This document shows positions 38,883-49,452 of a stretch of DNA of 64,000 nt, piece after piece (position 1 is the first letter of the stretch; every line of letters starts with the position of its first letter). The translations under genes were made by a program, and so were the position numbers. Origin of the DNA: Variovorax paradoxus B4 (GTDB lineage: Bacteria > Pseudomonadota > Gammaproteobacteria > Burkholderiales > Burkholderiaceae_C); NCBI RefSeq assembly GCF_000463015.1, contig NC_022247.1, positions 5,731,262-5,795,261 of the forward strand, written 5' to 3'. The notes under the pieces are model-generated. The model saw only the letters and a program-made list of their open reading frames with translations. It was not told the DNA's origin and searched no databases.

Positions 38883-39977
38883 ATGACAGCACCCCCGCTC
38901 CCGGCCTCCGTGCCCACACCCTCCGCCACGGCCATCCTCTGGGCTGATCCGCAGCGGGGCGCGACCTTCCAGAACTGGCTGGCCGGCATCGGCGCCGCGC
39001 ACGGCCTGCTGCCCGACACCGTGCGCCTCGCGTCCGCCGATGCGAGCTTTCGCCGCTACTTCCGGGTCGACGCCGCGGGAAGCGCCGGCACCCGCATCGT
39101 GATGGATGCGCCGCCGGACAAGGAGAACAGCGAACCCTTCGTGCAGGTCGCCCGTTTGATGGCCGAAGCCGGCGTGACCGCGCCGCAGGTGCTCGAATGG
39201 GACCGGACCCACGGTTTCCTGCTGCTCGACGACCTGGGCCGCGAAACCATGCTCGACGTGATCGATCCGGCCCGGCCCGACGCCAGCCGTCCGCTCTACG
39301 ACCAGGCGATCGATGCGCTGATCCGCTGGCAGCTGGCCTCCAGGCCGGGCGTGCTGCCGCCCTACGACCGCGCCCTGCTCGAGCGCGAACTGTCGCTTTT
39401 CCCCGAGTGGTACATCGGGCGCCACCGCGGCGTGGCCGTCGAGGGCCAGCTCAAGGAGCGGCTGGAACGCAGCTTCAGGCTCATCGTCGAGAGCAACCTG
39501 GCCTCGCCGAGCGTGTTCGTGCACCGCGACTTCATGCCGCGCAACCTGATGGTCCGCGATGGTGCCGATCTGGGTGTGCTCGACTTCCAGGACGCGGTCT
39601 ACGGCCCCATCACGTACGACATCGCCAGCCTGATGCGCGATGCCTTCCTGAGCTGGGACGAGGAGTTCGTGCTCGACGTCACGATCCGTTACTGGGAAGC
39701 CGCCCGCAAGGCCAGGCTGCCGGTCGACGTGGACTTCGGCGCCTTTTATCGCTCGGTCGAATGGATGGGGCTGCAGCGCCACCTCAAGGTCGCCGGCATC
39801 TTCGCCCGCCTGACGCTGCGCGACGGCAAGCCCCGCTACCTGGCGGACACGCCCCGCTTCATCGCCTACATCCGCTCCACGGCAAGCCGCTACATGGAGC
39901 TGACCCCGCTGCTGCGCGTGATCGACGAGATCGAAGGCACTTCGGCGCTGACCGGCTTTGCCTACGGCAGGGTCTAG
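38883..39977 (+). CDS. amgK: anomeric MurNAc/GlcNAc kinase, aminoglycoside phosphotransferase fold
   Basis: A 364-residue kinase. SADASFRRYFRV holds the nucleotide loop, LLLDDLGRETMLDVI the hinge, VHRDFMPRNLMV the catalytic loop, and LGVLDFQDAVYGP the metal aspartate. Location divergent from lptD identifies it as AmgK, which phosphorylates MurNAc at C1 in peptidoglycan recycling and feeds MurU. In Pseudomonas the murU gene follows directly; here rsmE follows with no spacing and the murU-like gene is at 19.3 kb. A TAGAAT box ends 9 bases before the ATG with no ribosome site. Confidence 0.88.
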   Translation: MTAPPLPASVPTPSATAILWADPQRGATFQNWLAGIGAAHGLLPDTVRLASADASFRRYFRVDAAGSAGTRIVMDAPPDKENSEPFVQVARLMAEAGVTAPQVLEWDRTHGFLLLDDLGRETMLDVIDPARPDASRPLYDQAIDALIRWQLASRPGVLPPYDRALLERELSLFPEWYIGRHRGVAVEGQLKERLERSFRLIVESNLASPSVFVHRDFMPRNLMVRDGADLGVLDFQDAVYGPITYDIASLMRDAFLSWDEEFVLDVTIRYWEAARKARLPVDVDFGAFYRSVEWMGLQRHLKVAGIFARLTLRDGKPRYLADTPRFIAYIRSTASRYMELTPLLRVIDEIEGTSALTGFAYGRV

Positions 39978-40712
39978 ATGCCCCGCTTCCACTGCCCGGT
40001 GCCTTTGACGGCGGGTGCCACGCTCGAACTGCCACCCGGCCCCGCGCGCCACGTTCAGGTGCTGCGCATGCAGCCCGGCGACGCGCTCACGCTGTTCGAC
40101 GGTTCGGGCGGCGAATATGCGGCAACCGTGGAGCGCATGGGGCGCAGCGATGTGTCGGTGACGATCGGCGCCCATGCGCCTGCCGAGCGCGAGGCCGCGC
40201 GCGCGGTGCATCTGGCCGTCGGCATGCCGGCCAACGAGCGCATGGACTGGCTGGTCGAGAAAGCCACCGAACTGGGCGTCGCGAGCATTCAGCCACTGGC
40301 CACCGCCCACGGCGTGCTGCGCCTTTCGGGCGAGCGCGCCGAGAAGAAGAGGGCGCATTGGGAAGCGATTGCCATCGCCGCGTGCGAACAATGCGGCCGC
40401 AACCGCGTGCCGCGGATACATCCGGTGCGGTCGTTCTCCAGCCCCTCGGCGTGGATCGAGGCAAATGCAGGCAACGCCGCGCTGCGCCTCGTCCTGAGCC
40501 TTGCCGAAGGCACGCAGCGCCTTGCCGATGCCACCGCCTCGGCGCCGGCCGACCGCAGCGTGCTGGTGCTGAGCGGCCCCGAGGGCGGCTTGAGCGGCGC
40601 CGAAGAACAGGAAGCGCTGGCATGCGGCTTTGCGCCGGTCACGCTCGGGCCGCGCGTGCTGCGCGCCGAAACGGCGGCGCTTGCCGCACTGGTGCTGCTC
40701 GCCGGCCCTTGA
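39978..40712 (+). CDS. rsmE: 16S rRNA (uracil1498-N3)-methyltransferase RsmE
   Basis: A 244-residue SPOUT-family methyltransferase. The N-terminal PUA-like domain has RHVQVLRMQPGDALTLFDGSG. The C-terminal knot has KATELGVASIQPLATAH, LVLSGPEGGLSGAEEQEA and LGPRVLRAETAALAAL, which bind SAM. It methylates U1498 of 16S rRNA. The ATG follows the amgK stop immediately, so it is translated by coupling. Confidence 0.93.
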   Translation: MPRFHCPVPLTAGATLELPPGPARHVQVLRMQPGDALTLFDGSGGEYAATVERMGRSDVSVTIGAHAPAEREAARAVHLAVGMPANERMDWLVEKATELGVASIQPLATAHGVLRLSGERAEKKRAHWEAIAIAACEQCGRNRVPRIHPVRSFSSPSAWIEANAGNAALRLVLSLAEGTQRLADATASAPADRSVLVLSGPEGGLSGAEEQEALACGFAPVTLGPRVLRAETAALAALVLLAGP

Positions 40713-40777
40713 GCGGTGCTTTGCGCAAGGCTTGCCTCATCCGCCCACCCTCATCACAAGAAAAGGATCTTCACGCC

Positions 40778-42142
40778 ATGCTTCGTTCGCCACGCGCCCT
40801 CCGGCTTGCCCCCCTCGCTCCCCTTGTGCTGGCCCTGCTCTGCGCCGCGCAGGGCGCGCAGGCCCAGAACACCGCCGTGGCCCCCACGCCGGCGCAAGTC
40901 GCTCCCGAGGTGGAAAAGACCTTCACCCAGCTGATGGCGGCGCCCGCGATCCAGAAGCTGCTCGACGCGGTCAAGGCCGACCACGAGCATTCGATCGAAG
41001 ACCTGAAGATGCTGACCGAGATCGAGGCGCCCCCGTTCAAGGAACACAAGCGCGCCGAAGCCTTTCTTGCGCGCATGAAGGCGCTCGGGCTTGCCGACGC
41101 GAGGATCGATGCCGAAGGCAACGTGATCGGGCTGCGCAAGGGCACGGGGAACGGCCCCAAGCTGCTGGTCTCCGCCCACCTCGACACCGTGTTCCCCGCC
41201 GGTACCGACGTGAAGGTGAAGGAGCGCGAGGGCAGGCTCCATGCGCCCGGCATCGCGGACGATACGCGCGGCCTGTCCGTGCTGCTGTCGTGGCTCAAGG
41301 TCCTCAACGACAACAAGATCCAGACCGTGGGCGACCTGCTCTTCGTCGCCAATGTCGGCGAGGAGGAGCTGGGCAACCTGCGCGGCATGAAGGCCATCTT
41401 CCGCGACCACCTCGACATCGACGGCATGGTGGGGCTGGAGCCCTCGCCCGACGGCAACGTGCTGGTCCTCGGCACGGCGAGCCATCGCTACGAAGTCACG
41501 TTCAAGGGGCCGGGCGGCCACAGCTTCGCCGCGTTCGGCCAGGTGCCCAGCGCCATCCACGGCATGGGCCGCGCCATCGCCAAGATCGCCGAAGTCCGCA
41601 CGCCCAGCTTTCCCAAGACCACCTTCACCGTCGGCACCGTGGGCGGCGGCACCTCGGTGAACACCATTGCGCCCGATGCCCGCATGGCCATCGACATCCG
41701 CTCGGACGACATGGCGTCGCTGCTGGAGACGGAAAAGAAGATCCTCGCGGCCATCGACGAAGCGGTGGCCGAGGAGAACAAGCGCTGGAACGTGGCGACG
41801 CTGACCGCCAGCAACAAGCTGATCGGCGACCGGCCGGGCGGGCGCACGCCGTCCGATTCGGTGATCGTGGAAGCGGCTGTCCGCTCGAACACCGCCTTCG
41901 GCCACAAGACGCTGCTGCGCGGCGGCAGCACCGACGCCAACGTGCCGATGTCGTACGGCATCCCGGCCATCATCATCGGCGGCGGCGGAAAGTCGGCGGG
42001 CTTCCATGCCCTGAGCGAATCGATCGACGTGACAGATGCCTGGAAAGGCGCGCAGAATTCGCTGGTCACAGTCCTGGGGCTGGTCGGCGTGCAAGGGGTA
42101 AGCCCCGCATTGCTGCCGAAACGCGCGCCGCGTCCCAGGTAA
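40778..42142 (+). CDS. exported M20 family metallopeptidase
   Basis: A 454-residue zinc peptidase with a signal peptide (residues 1-29: LAPLAPLVLALLCAAQGAQA). Zinc-site signatures are LLVSAHLDTVFPAGTD, GIADDTRGLSVLLSWL and VGEEELGNLRG, and the dimerisation domain lies around GPGGHSFAAFGQVPSAIHGM. SFVGTVGGG-type SVNTIAP follows. It resembles periplasmic dipeptidases or tripeptidases of the PepT/ArgE type. AAAAGGA lies 10 bases before the ATG. It is 65 bases from rsmE on the same strand. Confidence 0.9.
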   Translation: MLRSPRALRLAPLAPLVLALLCAAQGAQAQNTAVAPTPAQVAPEVEKTFTQLMAAPAIQKLLDAVKADHEHSIEDLKMLTEIEAPPFKEHKRAEAFLARMKALGLADARIDAEGNVIGLRKGTGNGPKLLVSAHLDTVFPAGTDVKVKEREGRLHAPGIADDTRGLSVLLSWLKVLNDNKIQTVGDLLFVANVGEEELGNLRGMKAIFRDHLDIDGMVGLEPSPDGNVLVLGTASHRYEVTFKGPGGHSFAAFGQVPSAIHGMGRAIAKIAEVRTPSFPKTTFTVGTVGGGTSVNTIAPDARMAIDIRSDDMASLLETEKKILAAIDEAVAEENKRWNVATLTASNKLIGDRPGGRTPSDSVIVEAAVRSNTAFGHKTLLRGGSTDANVPMSYGIPAIIIGGGGKSAGFHALSESIDVTDAWKGAQNSLVTVLGLVGVQGVSPALLPKRAPRPR

Positions 42143-42243
42143 TTTGTCACGCTGCGGGCTGAAAAGTAAACAAGCTCGTTCGCTCGCGGCCCCCTCGCGC
42201 TGGGAAAATGCCAGCGGTTCTGTCACACACCAAGGAAACGTCC

Positions 42244-42702
42244 ATGGGAATGCTCGATTCGGTACTCGGCCAGGTTCTCGGGGGCGCCACCCAACAGCAG
42301 CCGCAGGGCGGCGGCATCGGCGGGCTGGGAGATCTCGGCGGCCTGGCCGGCGCGCTGGGCGGCCTGCTGGCCAACAACGGCGGCGCGGGTGGCCTGGGAG
42401 GGCTGGTCTCGAAATTCGAGCAGGCCGGCATGGGCGACGTGATCGGCTCGTGGATCGGCAAGGGCGAAAACCAGCCCGTGTCCGGCGACCAGCTGCAAGA
42501 CGCGCTGGGCAGCGACACCATCGCCAGCATCGCCTCCAAGCTCGGCATCAATGCGCAAACGCTGCTGCCCATGCTGGCCGCCATGCTGCCGGCCCTCATC
42601 GACCAGCTCACGCCGCACGGCAAGGTGCCGGAGCAGGGCCTGGACAACCCGAACGACCTGCTGGGTACGCTCGGCGGCCTGCTGCAGAACAGGCAGCCTT
42701 GA
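42244..42702 (+). CDS. YidB-like DUF937 protein
   Basis: A 152-residue protein. MGMLDSVLGQVLGG and a glycine-rich stretch (residues 18-58) lead into LVSKFEQAGMGDVIGSWIGKGENQPVS, then LGINAQTLLPMLAAMLPALIDQLTPHGKVP, the conserved YidB block. The family is helical and cytoplasmic, of unknown function. The ATG at 42244 has AAGGAA seven bases upstream; a longer start at 42208 is unlikely. It has its own strong terminator. Confidence 0.85.
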   Translation: MGMLDSVLGQVLGGATQQQPQGGGIGGLGDLGGLAGALGGLLANNGGAGGLGGLVSKFEQAGMGDVIGSWIGKGENQPVSGDQLQDALGSDTIASIASKLGINAQTLLPMLAAMLPALIDQLTPHGKVPEQGLDNPNDLLGTLGGLLQNRQP

Positions 42703-42725
42703 CCCTTTGCTCGACGAAGATCCCG

Positions 42726-42749
42726 GCGCCCGCGAGGGCGCTTTTTTTT
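42726..42749 (+). terminator. intrinsic terminator after the yidB-like gene
   Basis: GCGCCC (42726-42731) pairs with GGGCGC (42736-42741) with tetraloop GCGA and is followed directly by eight T (42742-42749), a textbook plus-strand terminator. Confidence 0.95.
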
Positions 42750-42837
42750 GGGACGGCCGCATTTCGGCTGGCACATCCGCGGCGAATCACGTAGAACCGC
42801 AGCCTTCCATGCCGCAACGCGCTTTCGCCACTTCTCC

Positions 42838-44013
42838 ATGAACCGCAACCTCTGGCTGCTCGCCATCTGCCAGGGCCTGTTCCTGACCAACAACGTCACC
42901 TTCATCGCCATCAACGGGCTGGTGGGCCTGAGCATCGCGCCGCGCGGATGGATGGCCACGCTGCCGGTCATGGGCTATGTGGTGGGCGGTGCGCTCACCA
43001 CCGGGCTGGTGGCGCGCACGCAGCAGCGCTTCGGGCGGCGCGGGTCGTTCCAGATCGGGCTGGCGGTGGCGCTGGGGTCGGCCTTGCTGTGCGCGTTCGC
43101 GGCCGTCTCGAAGAACTTCTGGCTCTTGTGCCTTGCCACGGTGGTGGCCGGCTACTACAACGCCAACGCAGGCCTCTATCGCTTTGCCGCCGCCGAGCTC
43201 GCGGCACCGGCCTGGCGCGAGAAGGCGGTGTCGCTGGTGATGGCCGGCGGATTGATCGGCGCGGTGGCGGGGCCCAATCTGGCTGCCGCCACGCGCGAAG
43301 TGTTCGCCGTGCCGTTCGCGGGCGCCTACATCGCGCTGGCGGCGGTGGCGCTGCTGTCGATGGCGATCATGCGCTTCATCGAGTTTCCCGCCACGCTCAC
43401 CCGCCAGCAGGCGCTGGGCGGACGACCGCTGTCGGAGATCATGCGGCAGCCGGTGTTCATCGTGGCGGCAGCCGCGGGTGCACTGGGCTACGGCGTGATG
43501 AACCTGCTGATGGCCGCCACGCCCATTGCGATGCAGATCTGCAGCCTGCCCTTTTCCGACGCCGCGCTGGTGCTCGAATGGCATGTGATCGGCATGTTCG
43601 CGCCGGGCTTCTTCACCGGCCACCTCATTCGCCGCTTCGGTGCGCTGCCGGTGATGGGCGTGGGGCTGGTGCTCAACTTCGGCTGCATCGCCGTCGCGCT
43701 GTCGGGTGTGGAGCTGCAGCACTTCCTCGTGGCGCTGTGCCTGCTGGGCGTGGGGTGGAATTTCCTGTTCACGGGCAGCACCACGCTCTCGCTCACGGCC
43801 TACACCGCGGAAGAGCGCGACCGGGCGCAGGGCGCGCTCAATTTCTGCGTGTTCGCCACCCTCGCGCTGACCTCGTTCGCCTCGGGCGTGCTGGTCACGA
43901 CGCAGGGCTGGCAGCTGCTGAACTACGGCTCGCTGGTGCCGGTGGTGCTCACGGGCGCGGCGCTGCTGTGGCTTGCCCAGACGCGCCGGCGCGCGGCCGC
44001 CGCGAGCGCCTGA
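42838..44013 (+). CDS. MFS transporter
   Basis: A 391-residue transporter with twelve hydrophobic segments. NRNLWLLAICQGLFLTNNVTFI is TM1, RTQQRFGRRGSFQIGL is the conserved loop between TM2 and TM3, and TAEERDRAQGALNF lies between the two halves' later helices. The N-terminal extension possible from 42748 is not hydrophobic and has no site. Substrate unknown; the family includes drug and metabolite exporters. The gene converges on the hydrolase gene with 9 bases between. Confidence 0.88.
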   Translation: MNRNLWLLAICQGLFLTNNVTFIAINGLVGLSIAPRGWMATLPVMGYVVGGALTTGLVARTQQRFGRRGSFQIGLAVALGSALLCAFAAVSKNFWLLCLATVVAGYYNANAGLYRFAAAELAAPAWREKAVSLVMAGGLIGAVAGPNLAAATREVFAVPFAGAYIALAAVALLSMAIMRFIEFPATLTRQQALGGRPLSEIMRQPVFIVAAAAGALGYGVMNLLMAATPIAMQICSLPFSDAALVLEWHVIGMFAPGFFTGHLIRRFGALPVMGVGLVLNFGCIAVALSGVELQHFLVALCLLGVGWNFLFTGSTTLSLTAYTAEERDRAQGALNFCVFATLALTSFASGVLVTTQGWQLLNYGSLVPVVLTGAALLWLAQTRRRAAAASA

Positions 44014-44022
44014 AACGCCTCT

Positions 44023-44882
44023 TCAGTTCGGCGGAAAGCGCTTGTCGAGCCAGCGCTGCAGCGCGGCGAACACGGGCCCGGCATCCAGCTCGTTGAATAT
44101 CTCGTGGTAGAGAGACTCGAAGCACTGCGCTTCGACCATGCCGCTGGGCGCGGCCGCCGCCGCGAAGGCACGGCTGGCGGCCGGCACCACCAGGTGGTCG
44201 TCGCCCGCATAGATGAGCAAGGTGGGCACCGGCCAATGCGCCGCCGCCTGCTGCACCACGGCCCCTTCACGGGCGAGGAAGCGCGCGAGCCGGCTGCCGA
44301 TGCGGTCGTGCGTGAGCGGATCGTCGCGATAGGCCTGCACCACGGCGCGATCATGCGAAAGAAAATTGTCGTCGAGCCCGTTGCCGACGCGCAGCCTGGG
44401 CGCAATGCGCGGCAGCACCGCGAGCAGCGCCTTCTGGAATCCGCTCAGGCCGGGATCGAGCCCCGGCGAAGACAGCACCAGCCCATCGACCGGCCGCACG
44501 CCGCGCGCCACCAGGCTGGCTGCGACCAGGCCTCCCAGGCTGTGGCCCAGCAGCACCAGCGGCAAGCCGGGGTTCTCTCGCCGCGCATCGTCGATGACCA
44601 GCGCGAGGTCTTCGACCAGCCGCAGCTCGCCGGGCAATGCGCCGCGCGCTCCGGACGATTCGCCGTGGCCATGATGGTCATGGGCCCAGACCGCGAAGCG
44701 CCACGCGTGCAGGCGTGCCGCGAGTTCGTGATAGCGCCCGGCATGCTCGCCGAGCCCATGCACCAGAACCACCACGGCACGCGATGCGCCGGCCGTCGGA
44801 AGACGCCGCAGCACCAGCGTTTCGCCGTCCGGCGTGGGCAGCGCAACCCGCTGCGGCAAAGGCAGCGGCGGCGCCGCTGCGC

Positions 44883-44886
<4 letters not shown>
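44023..44886 (-). CDS. alpha/beta hydrolase, monoacylglycerol lipase-like
   Basis: A 287-residue alpha/beta hydrolase. VVLVHGLGEHAGRYHELAARL opens the fold, VWAHDHHGHGESSG is the MGL cap mark, the nucleophile is Ser in LLGHSLGGLVAAS, the acid is in IYAGDDHLVVP and the histidine in LYHEIFNELD. The expected activity is release of fatty acid from monoacylglycerol or a related lysophospholipid. No ATG occurs before the fold; TTG at 44886 overlaps the stop of the upstream gene (TTGA) and was chosen as start, implying coupling. Confidence 0.85.
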
Positions 44887-46394
<1,508 letters not shown>

Positions 46395-46482
46395 CGGGTT
46401 CTCCGCGGGTAAGGAAAAAATCGCATTTTGCGCCCTGGAGCGACCCCGCGTAGAGTGCGGCGATCTCAACCCGGAGCGCAAT

Positions 46483-47280
46483 GTGAGCAAGGCAGCATCG
46501 ACTCGGACCCAGGTGAACATCAAGGTAGGCATCGGCGGCTGGACCTACGAGCCCTGGCGCGACAACTTCTATCCCAAGGGGCTCGCGCATGCGAAGGAGC
46601 TGCGCTATGCGAGCCGCCAGGTGAGCGCCATCGAAATCAACGGCACCTACTACAGCACCTTCAAGCCCGAGACCTTCCGCAAATGGCACGACGAGGTGCC
46701 GGAAGATTTCATGTTCTCGATGAAGGCCTCGCGCTTCACCACCAATCGCAAGGTGCTTGCCACCGCGGGAGACTCGATCAAGCGCTTCATCGACAGCGGC
46801 GTGAGCGAACTCGGCGACAAGCTCGGCCCGATCGTGTGGCAGTTCATGCCCACGAAGCAGTTCGATGCGGAAGACTTCGAGGCATTTCTTCAGCTGCTGC
46901 CGAAGAAGGAAGGCAGCCGCACGCTGCGCCACGTGATGGACGTGCGGCACGAGAGCTTCATCACGCCCGCCTACCAGGCGCTCGCGAAGAAGCACAAGGT
47001 GTCGACCGTGTTCACCGATGCGGACAAGTTCCCGTCGTTCGAGGAGCCGGAAGGCGACTTCGCCTACGCGCGCCTCATGATGGCCGACGCCAAGCTCAAG
47101 ACCGGTTATGCGCCGAAGGCGCTCGACGGCTGGGCCGAGCGCGCGCAGCAATGGGCCGAATCGCCCAGGAAGCGCGACGTGTTCGTCTACTTCATCAACG
47201 GCGCCAAAGAAAAAGCACCGGCCGCGGCCGGTGCCTTGCTGGAGCGCCTGGGTTGGAAGCCGCCCGAGGAGGCGGCCTGA
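46483..47280 (+). CDS. DUF72 family protein
   Basis: A 265-residue TIM-barrel protein. KVGIGGWTYEPWRDNFYPKG, IEINGTYYSTFKPETFRKW and FMFSMKASRFTTNRK are the DUF72 blocks, and YVYFINGA-type VFVYFINGAKEKAPAAA closes. Members are related to UV-endonuclease-like barrels; activity unknown. The start is GTG at 46483, with GGAG seven bases before. It converges on the bactofilin gene. Confidence 0.88.
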   Translation: MSKAASTRTQVNIKVGIGGWTYEPWRDNFYPKGLAHAKELRYASRQVSAIEINGTYYSTFKPETFRKWHDEVPEDFMFSMKASRFTTNRKVLATAGDSIKRFIDSGVSELGDKLGPIVWQFMPTKQFDAEDFEAFLQLLPKKEGSRTLRHVMDVRHESFITPAYQALAKKHKVSTVFTDADKFPSFEEPEGDFAYARLMMADAKLKTGYAPKALDGWAERAQQWAESPRKRDVFVYFINGAKEKAPAAAGALLERLGWKPPEEAA

Positions 47281-47289
47281 GCCGAAGAA

Positions 47290-47305
47290 GCCTGATCGAT
47301 CAGGC
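47290..47305. repeat. 16-base palindrome between convergent genes
   Basis: GCCTGATCGATCAGGC is a perfect palindrome spanning the bactofilin stop, 10 bases past the DUF72 stop. It may act as a short bidirectional terminator stem, but no T run is seen on either side. Confidence 0.5.
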
Positions 47306-47818
47306 TGCGGCTTGCAGCGACGGCTTGGCGCCGAAGCTGATTTCGCCGGACAGCTGGCCGCCTTCTTCGATCACGATCTTGCCGTAGCGGATCTTGCCGG
47401 TGACCTTGCCGGTCGAATGGATCACGAGCTTTTCGCGCACCGTGAGGTTGCCGTCGAACACGCCGCGGATCTCGGCGATGTCGATTTCGGCCGAGCCCTT
47501 GAATTCGCCCTGTTCGGCGATCTGCATCAGGCGCGAGTCCATGGTCGCTTCGACCAGGCCTTCGACCACGAGCGTGTCGCAATCGGTGATCTCGACGCCC
47601 TTGAGCTTGATGTTGGGGCCGACGGTGAGCTTGCTGCCACCTTCCTTGGCGGCGGGTGCGGCCGCTGCGGACAGGCCCCCTTGCTGCGCGGTCAGCGACG
47701 AAGGATTGACGGGCGAACCCGAGAGATTGGTACCCGAGCCCACCAACGGCGCGGGTCGAGAGGTCAACGAGTCGGTGTCACGATCACGCTTGCCGAAAAA
47801 GGGGGACTGTGTGGCCAA
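47300..47818 (-). CDS. bactofilin
   Basis: A 172-residue bactofilin, a self-assembling cytoskeletal protein. After about 65 disordered residues the right-handed beta-helix is built of repeats: KLKGVEITDCDTLVVEGLVEAT, LMQIAEQGEFKGSAEIDIAEI, GVFDGNLTVREKLVIH and GKVTGKIRYGKIVIEEG. Bactofilins place cell-wall and stalk enzymes. I chose the TTG at 47818 because GAGGAG lies seven bases before it; an earlier TTG at 47836 would have no site. Confidence 0.9.
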   Translation of the reverse strand: MATQSPFFGKRDRDTDSLTSRPAPLVGSGTNLSGSPVNPSSLTAQQGGLSAAAAPAAKEGGSKLTVGPNIKLKGVEITDCDTLVVEGLVEATMDSRLMQIAEQGEFKGSAEIDIAEIRGVFDGNLTVREKLVIHSTGKVTGKIRYGKIVIEEGGQLSGEISFGAKPSLQAAA

Positions 47819-47953
47819 TGGGGAGCTCCTCAACAAAACGACTATCGTAAGAACCCGCTCGCGGCCTGCGGCACTTCATTGCGCAAGAAACGTAACTGAA
47901 TAAATCCCCCGTCACCCCACAATGGCGCTCTCCAGTGCCTCCGGCCCCGCAAG

Positions 47954-48883
47954 ATGACCCGATCGAACACCGCACCTGCCGCCCGGACCCTCGCCATTTC
48001 TTCGACCATCGATTCGCGCTTCGACAAGCCGGCGAGCGGCTGGCGGCGCCAGCTGTTCACGGTGATCTTCGAGGCCGACACGCGCGCGGGCCTGCTCTTC
48101 GACCTGGCCTTGATCGCCGTGATCGTGGCCAGCGTGCTGGTGGTGATCCTCGACAGCGTGCAGTCGATCCGCGAGCAATGGCGGCCCGTGTTCAACACGC
48201 TCGAATGGGTGTTCACCATCCTGTTCACGCTCGAGTACATCGCACGGCTCGCCTGCGTGAACAAGCCGCTGCGCTATGCGCTGAGCTTCTATGGCGTGAT
48301 CGACCTGCTCGCGCTGCTGCCGACCTTCCTGGTGGCGCTCGCGCCCGAGCTCGCCTACCTCATCGACGTGCGCGTTCTGCGGCTGCTGCGCGTGTTCCGC
48401 ATCTTCAAGCTGTCGCGCTACTCGGTGGAATACCGCGCGCTGGTCTCGGCCGTGGCCGCGAGCCGCCGGAAGATCACGGTGTTCGTGGGCTTCGTGATGC
48501 TGGTGGTGCTGGTGATGGGCACGCTGATGTACGTGGTGGAAGGCCCGGTGCACGGCTTCACGAGCATTCCGGTGGCAATCTACTGGGCCATCTCGACCAT
48601 GGCCACGGTGGGCTTCGGCGACCTCGTGCCCAAGACGGATCTCGGCCGCGCCATTGCCTCGGTGATGATGCTGCTGGGCTGGGGCGTGCTGGCCGTGCCG
48701 ACCGGCATCGTCACGGCCGAGATGGCGCGGCGCGGCCCCGACGATGAGGCCGCACCCGCGGCGACAGGAGGGCGGGGCGTATTCGCAATGACGCCGCCCT
48801 CGGCCGTGGCCGCACCCACGCGGCGCCTCACGCCTGCGGCCAGACGACGCGCCCTTGCGCAGCATCGTCGAGGCGGGCGATGA
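47954..48883 (+). CDS. voltage-gated-type potassium channel
   Basis: A 309-residue ion channel with six helices. S4 carries arginines at every third position (VRVLRLLRVFRIFKLSRYS), the pore has STMATVGFGDLVPKTD, a potassium filter, and the inner helix includes GVLAVPTGIVTAEM. The 55-residue C-terminal tail is Arg/Ala/Pro-rich and its end overlaps the yigZ gene on the other strand by 56 bases. It may set membrane potential; relatives include Kch-like and KvAP-type channels. Confidence 0.9.
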   Translation: MTRSNTAPAARTLAISSTIDSRFDKPASGWRRQLFTVIFEADTRAGLLFDLALIAVIVASVLVVILDSVQSIREQWRPVFNTLEWVFTILFTLEYIARLACVNKPLRYALSFYGVIDLLALLPTFLVALAPELAYLIDVRVLRLLRVFRIFKLSRYSVEYRALVSAVAASRRKITVFVGFVMLVVLVMGTLMYVVEGPVHGFTSIPVAIYWAISTMATVGFGDLVPKTDLGRAIASVMMLLGWGVLAVPTGIVTAEMARRGPDDEAAPAATGGRGVFAMTPPSAVAAPTRRLTPAARRRALAQHRRGGR

Positions 48884-49418
48884 AGCCGCCGGCATCGGGT
48901 TCGGGCAGCGTGAACGTGAAGTCCACCGCGTCGCCGTGCCGCACGTCGACCAGCGAGGCGCCGGCCACGGCGGCGATCTCGCGCCGCACCAGCCCTTCGA
49001 GCGCATAGGGCACCGCACATTGCAGCAGCCGCTGGCGCACCAGCGGTACCAGCGTCGCCCCGAGGCAGGCCTGCGCAACCGCATCGGTGTAGGCGCGCAC
49101 GAGCCCGCCCGCGCCCAGCTTGATGCCGCCGAAATACCGGACCACCGTGGCAAGCACGCCTTCGAGCTGCTGGTGCCGCAACACCTCGAGCATGGGGCGC
49201 CCGGCCGTGCCGCCCGGCTCGCCGTCGTCGTTGGCGGCCGACTGGCCGCCCGCCATGAGCGCCCAGCACACATGCGCGGCGGCGGGATGCTCGCTGCGCA
49301 GGGATGCCACCACGGCCAGGGCCGCGGCCCGGTCGGCCACCGGCTGCACGCAGCCGATGAAGCGACTCTTCTTGACCAGCAGTTCGCTGTGCGCCGGTTG
49401 CGAGAGCGTGAAGCTCAT
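48828..49418 (-). CDS. YigZ/IMPACT family protein
   Basis: A 196-residue protein. The IMPACT N-terminal domain has KKSRFIGCVQPV, AAAHVCWALMAG, DDGEPGGTAGRPMLEVL and VVRYFGGIKLGAGGLVRAY, the signature. A C-terminal DUF1949 domain follows (PYALEGLVRREIAAV). Bacterial relatives are of uncertain function; the eukaryotic one affects translation control through GCN1. The ATG at 49418 gives the usual N-terminus (MSFTLSQP). The stop lies inside the channel gene. Confidence 0.9.
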   Translation of the reverse strand: MSFTLSQPAHSELLVKKSRFIGCVQPVADRAAALAVVASLRSEHPAAAHVCWALMAGGQSAANDDGEPGGTAGRPMLEVLRHQQLEGVLATVVRYFGGIKLGAGGLVRAYTDAVAQACLGATLVPLVRQRLLQCAVPYALEGLVRREIAAVAGASLVDVRHGDAVDFTFTLPEPDAGGFIARLDDAAQGRVVWPQA

Positions 49419-49452
49419 GGAGCGGCCGTTTTCAGTCGGGGCGCGGAATCGC

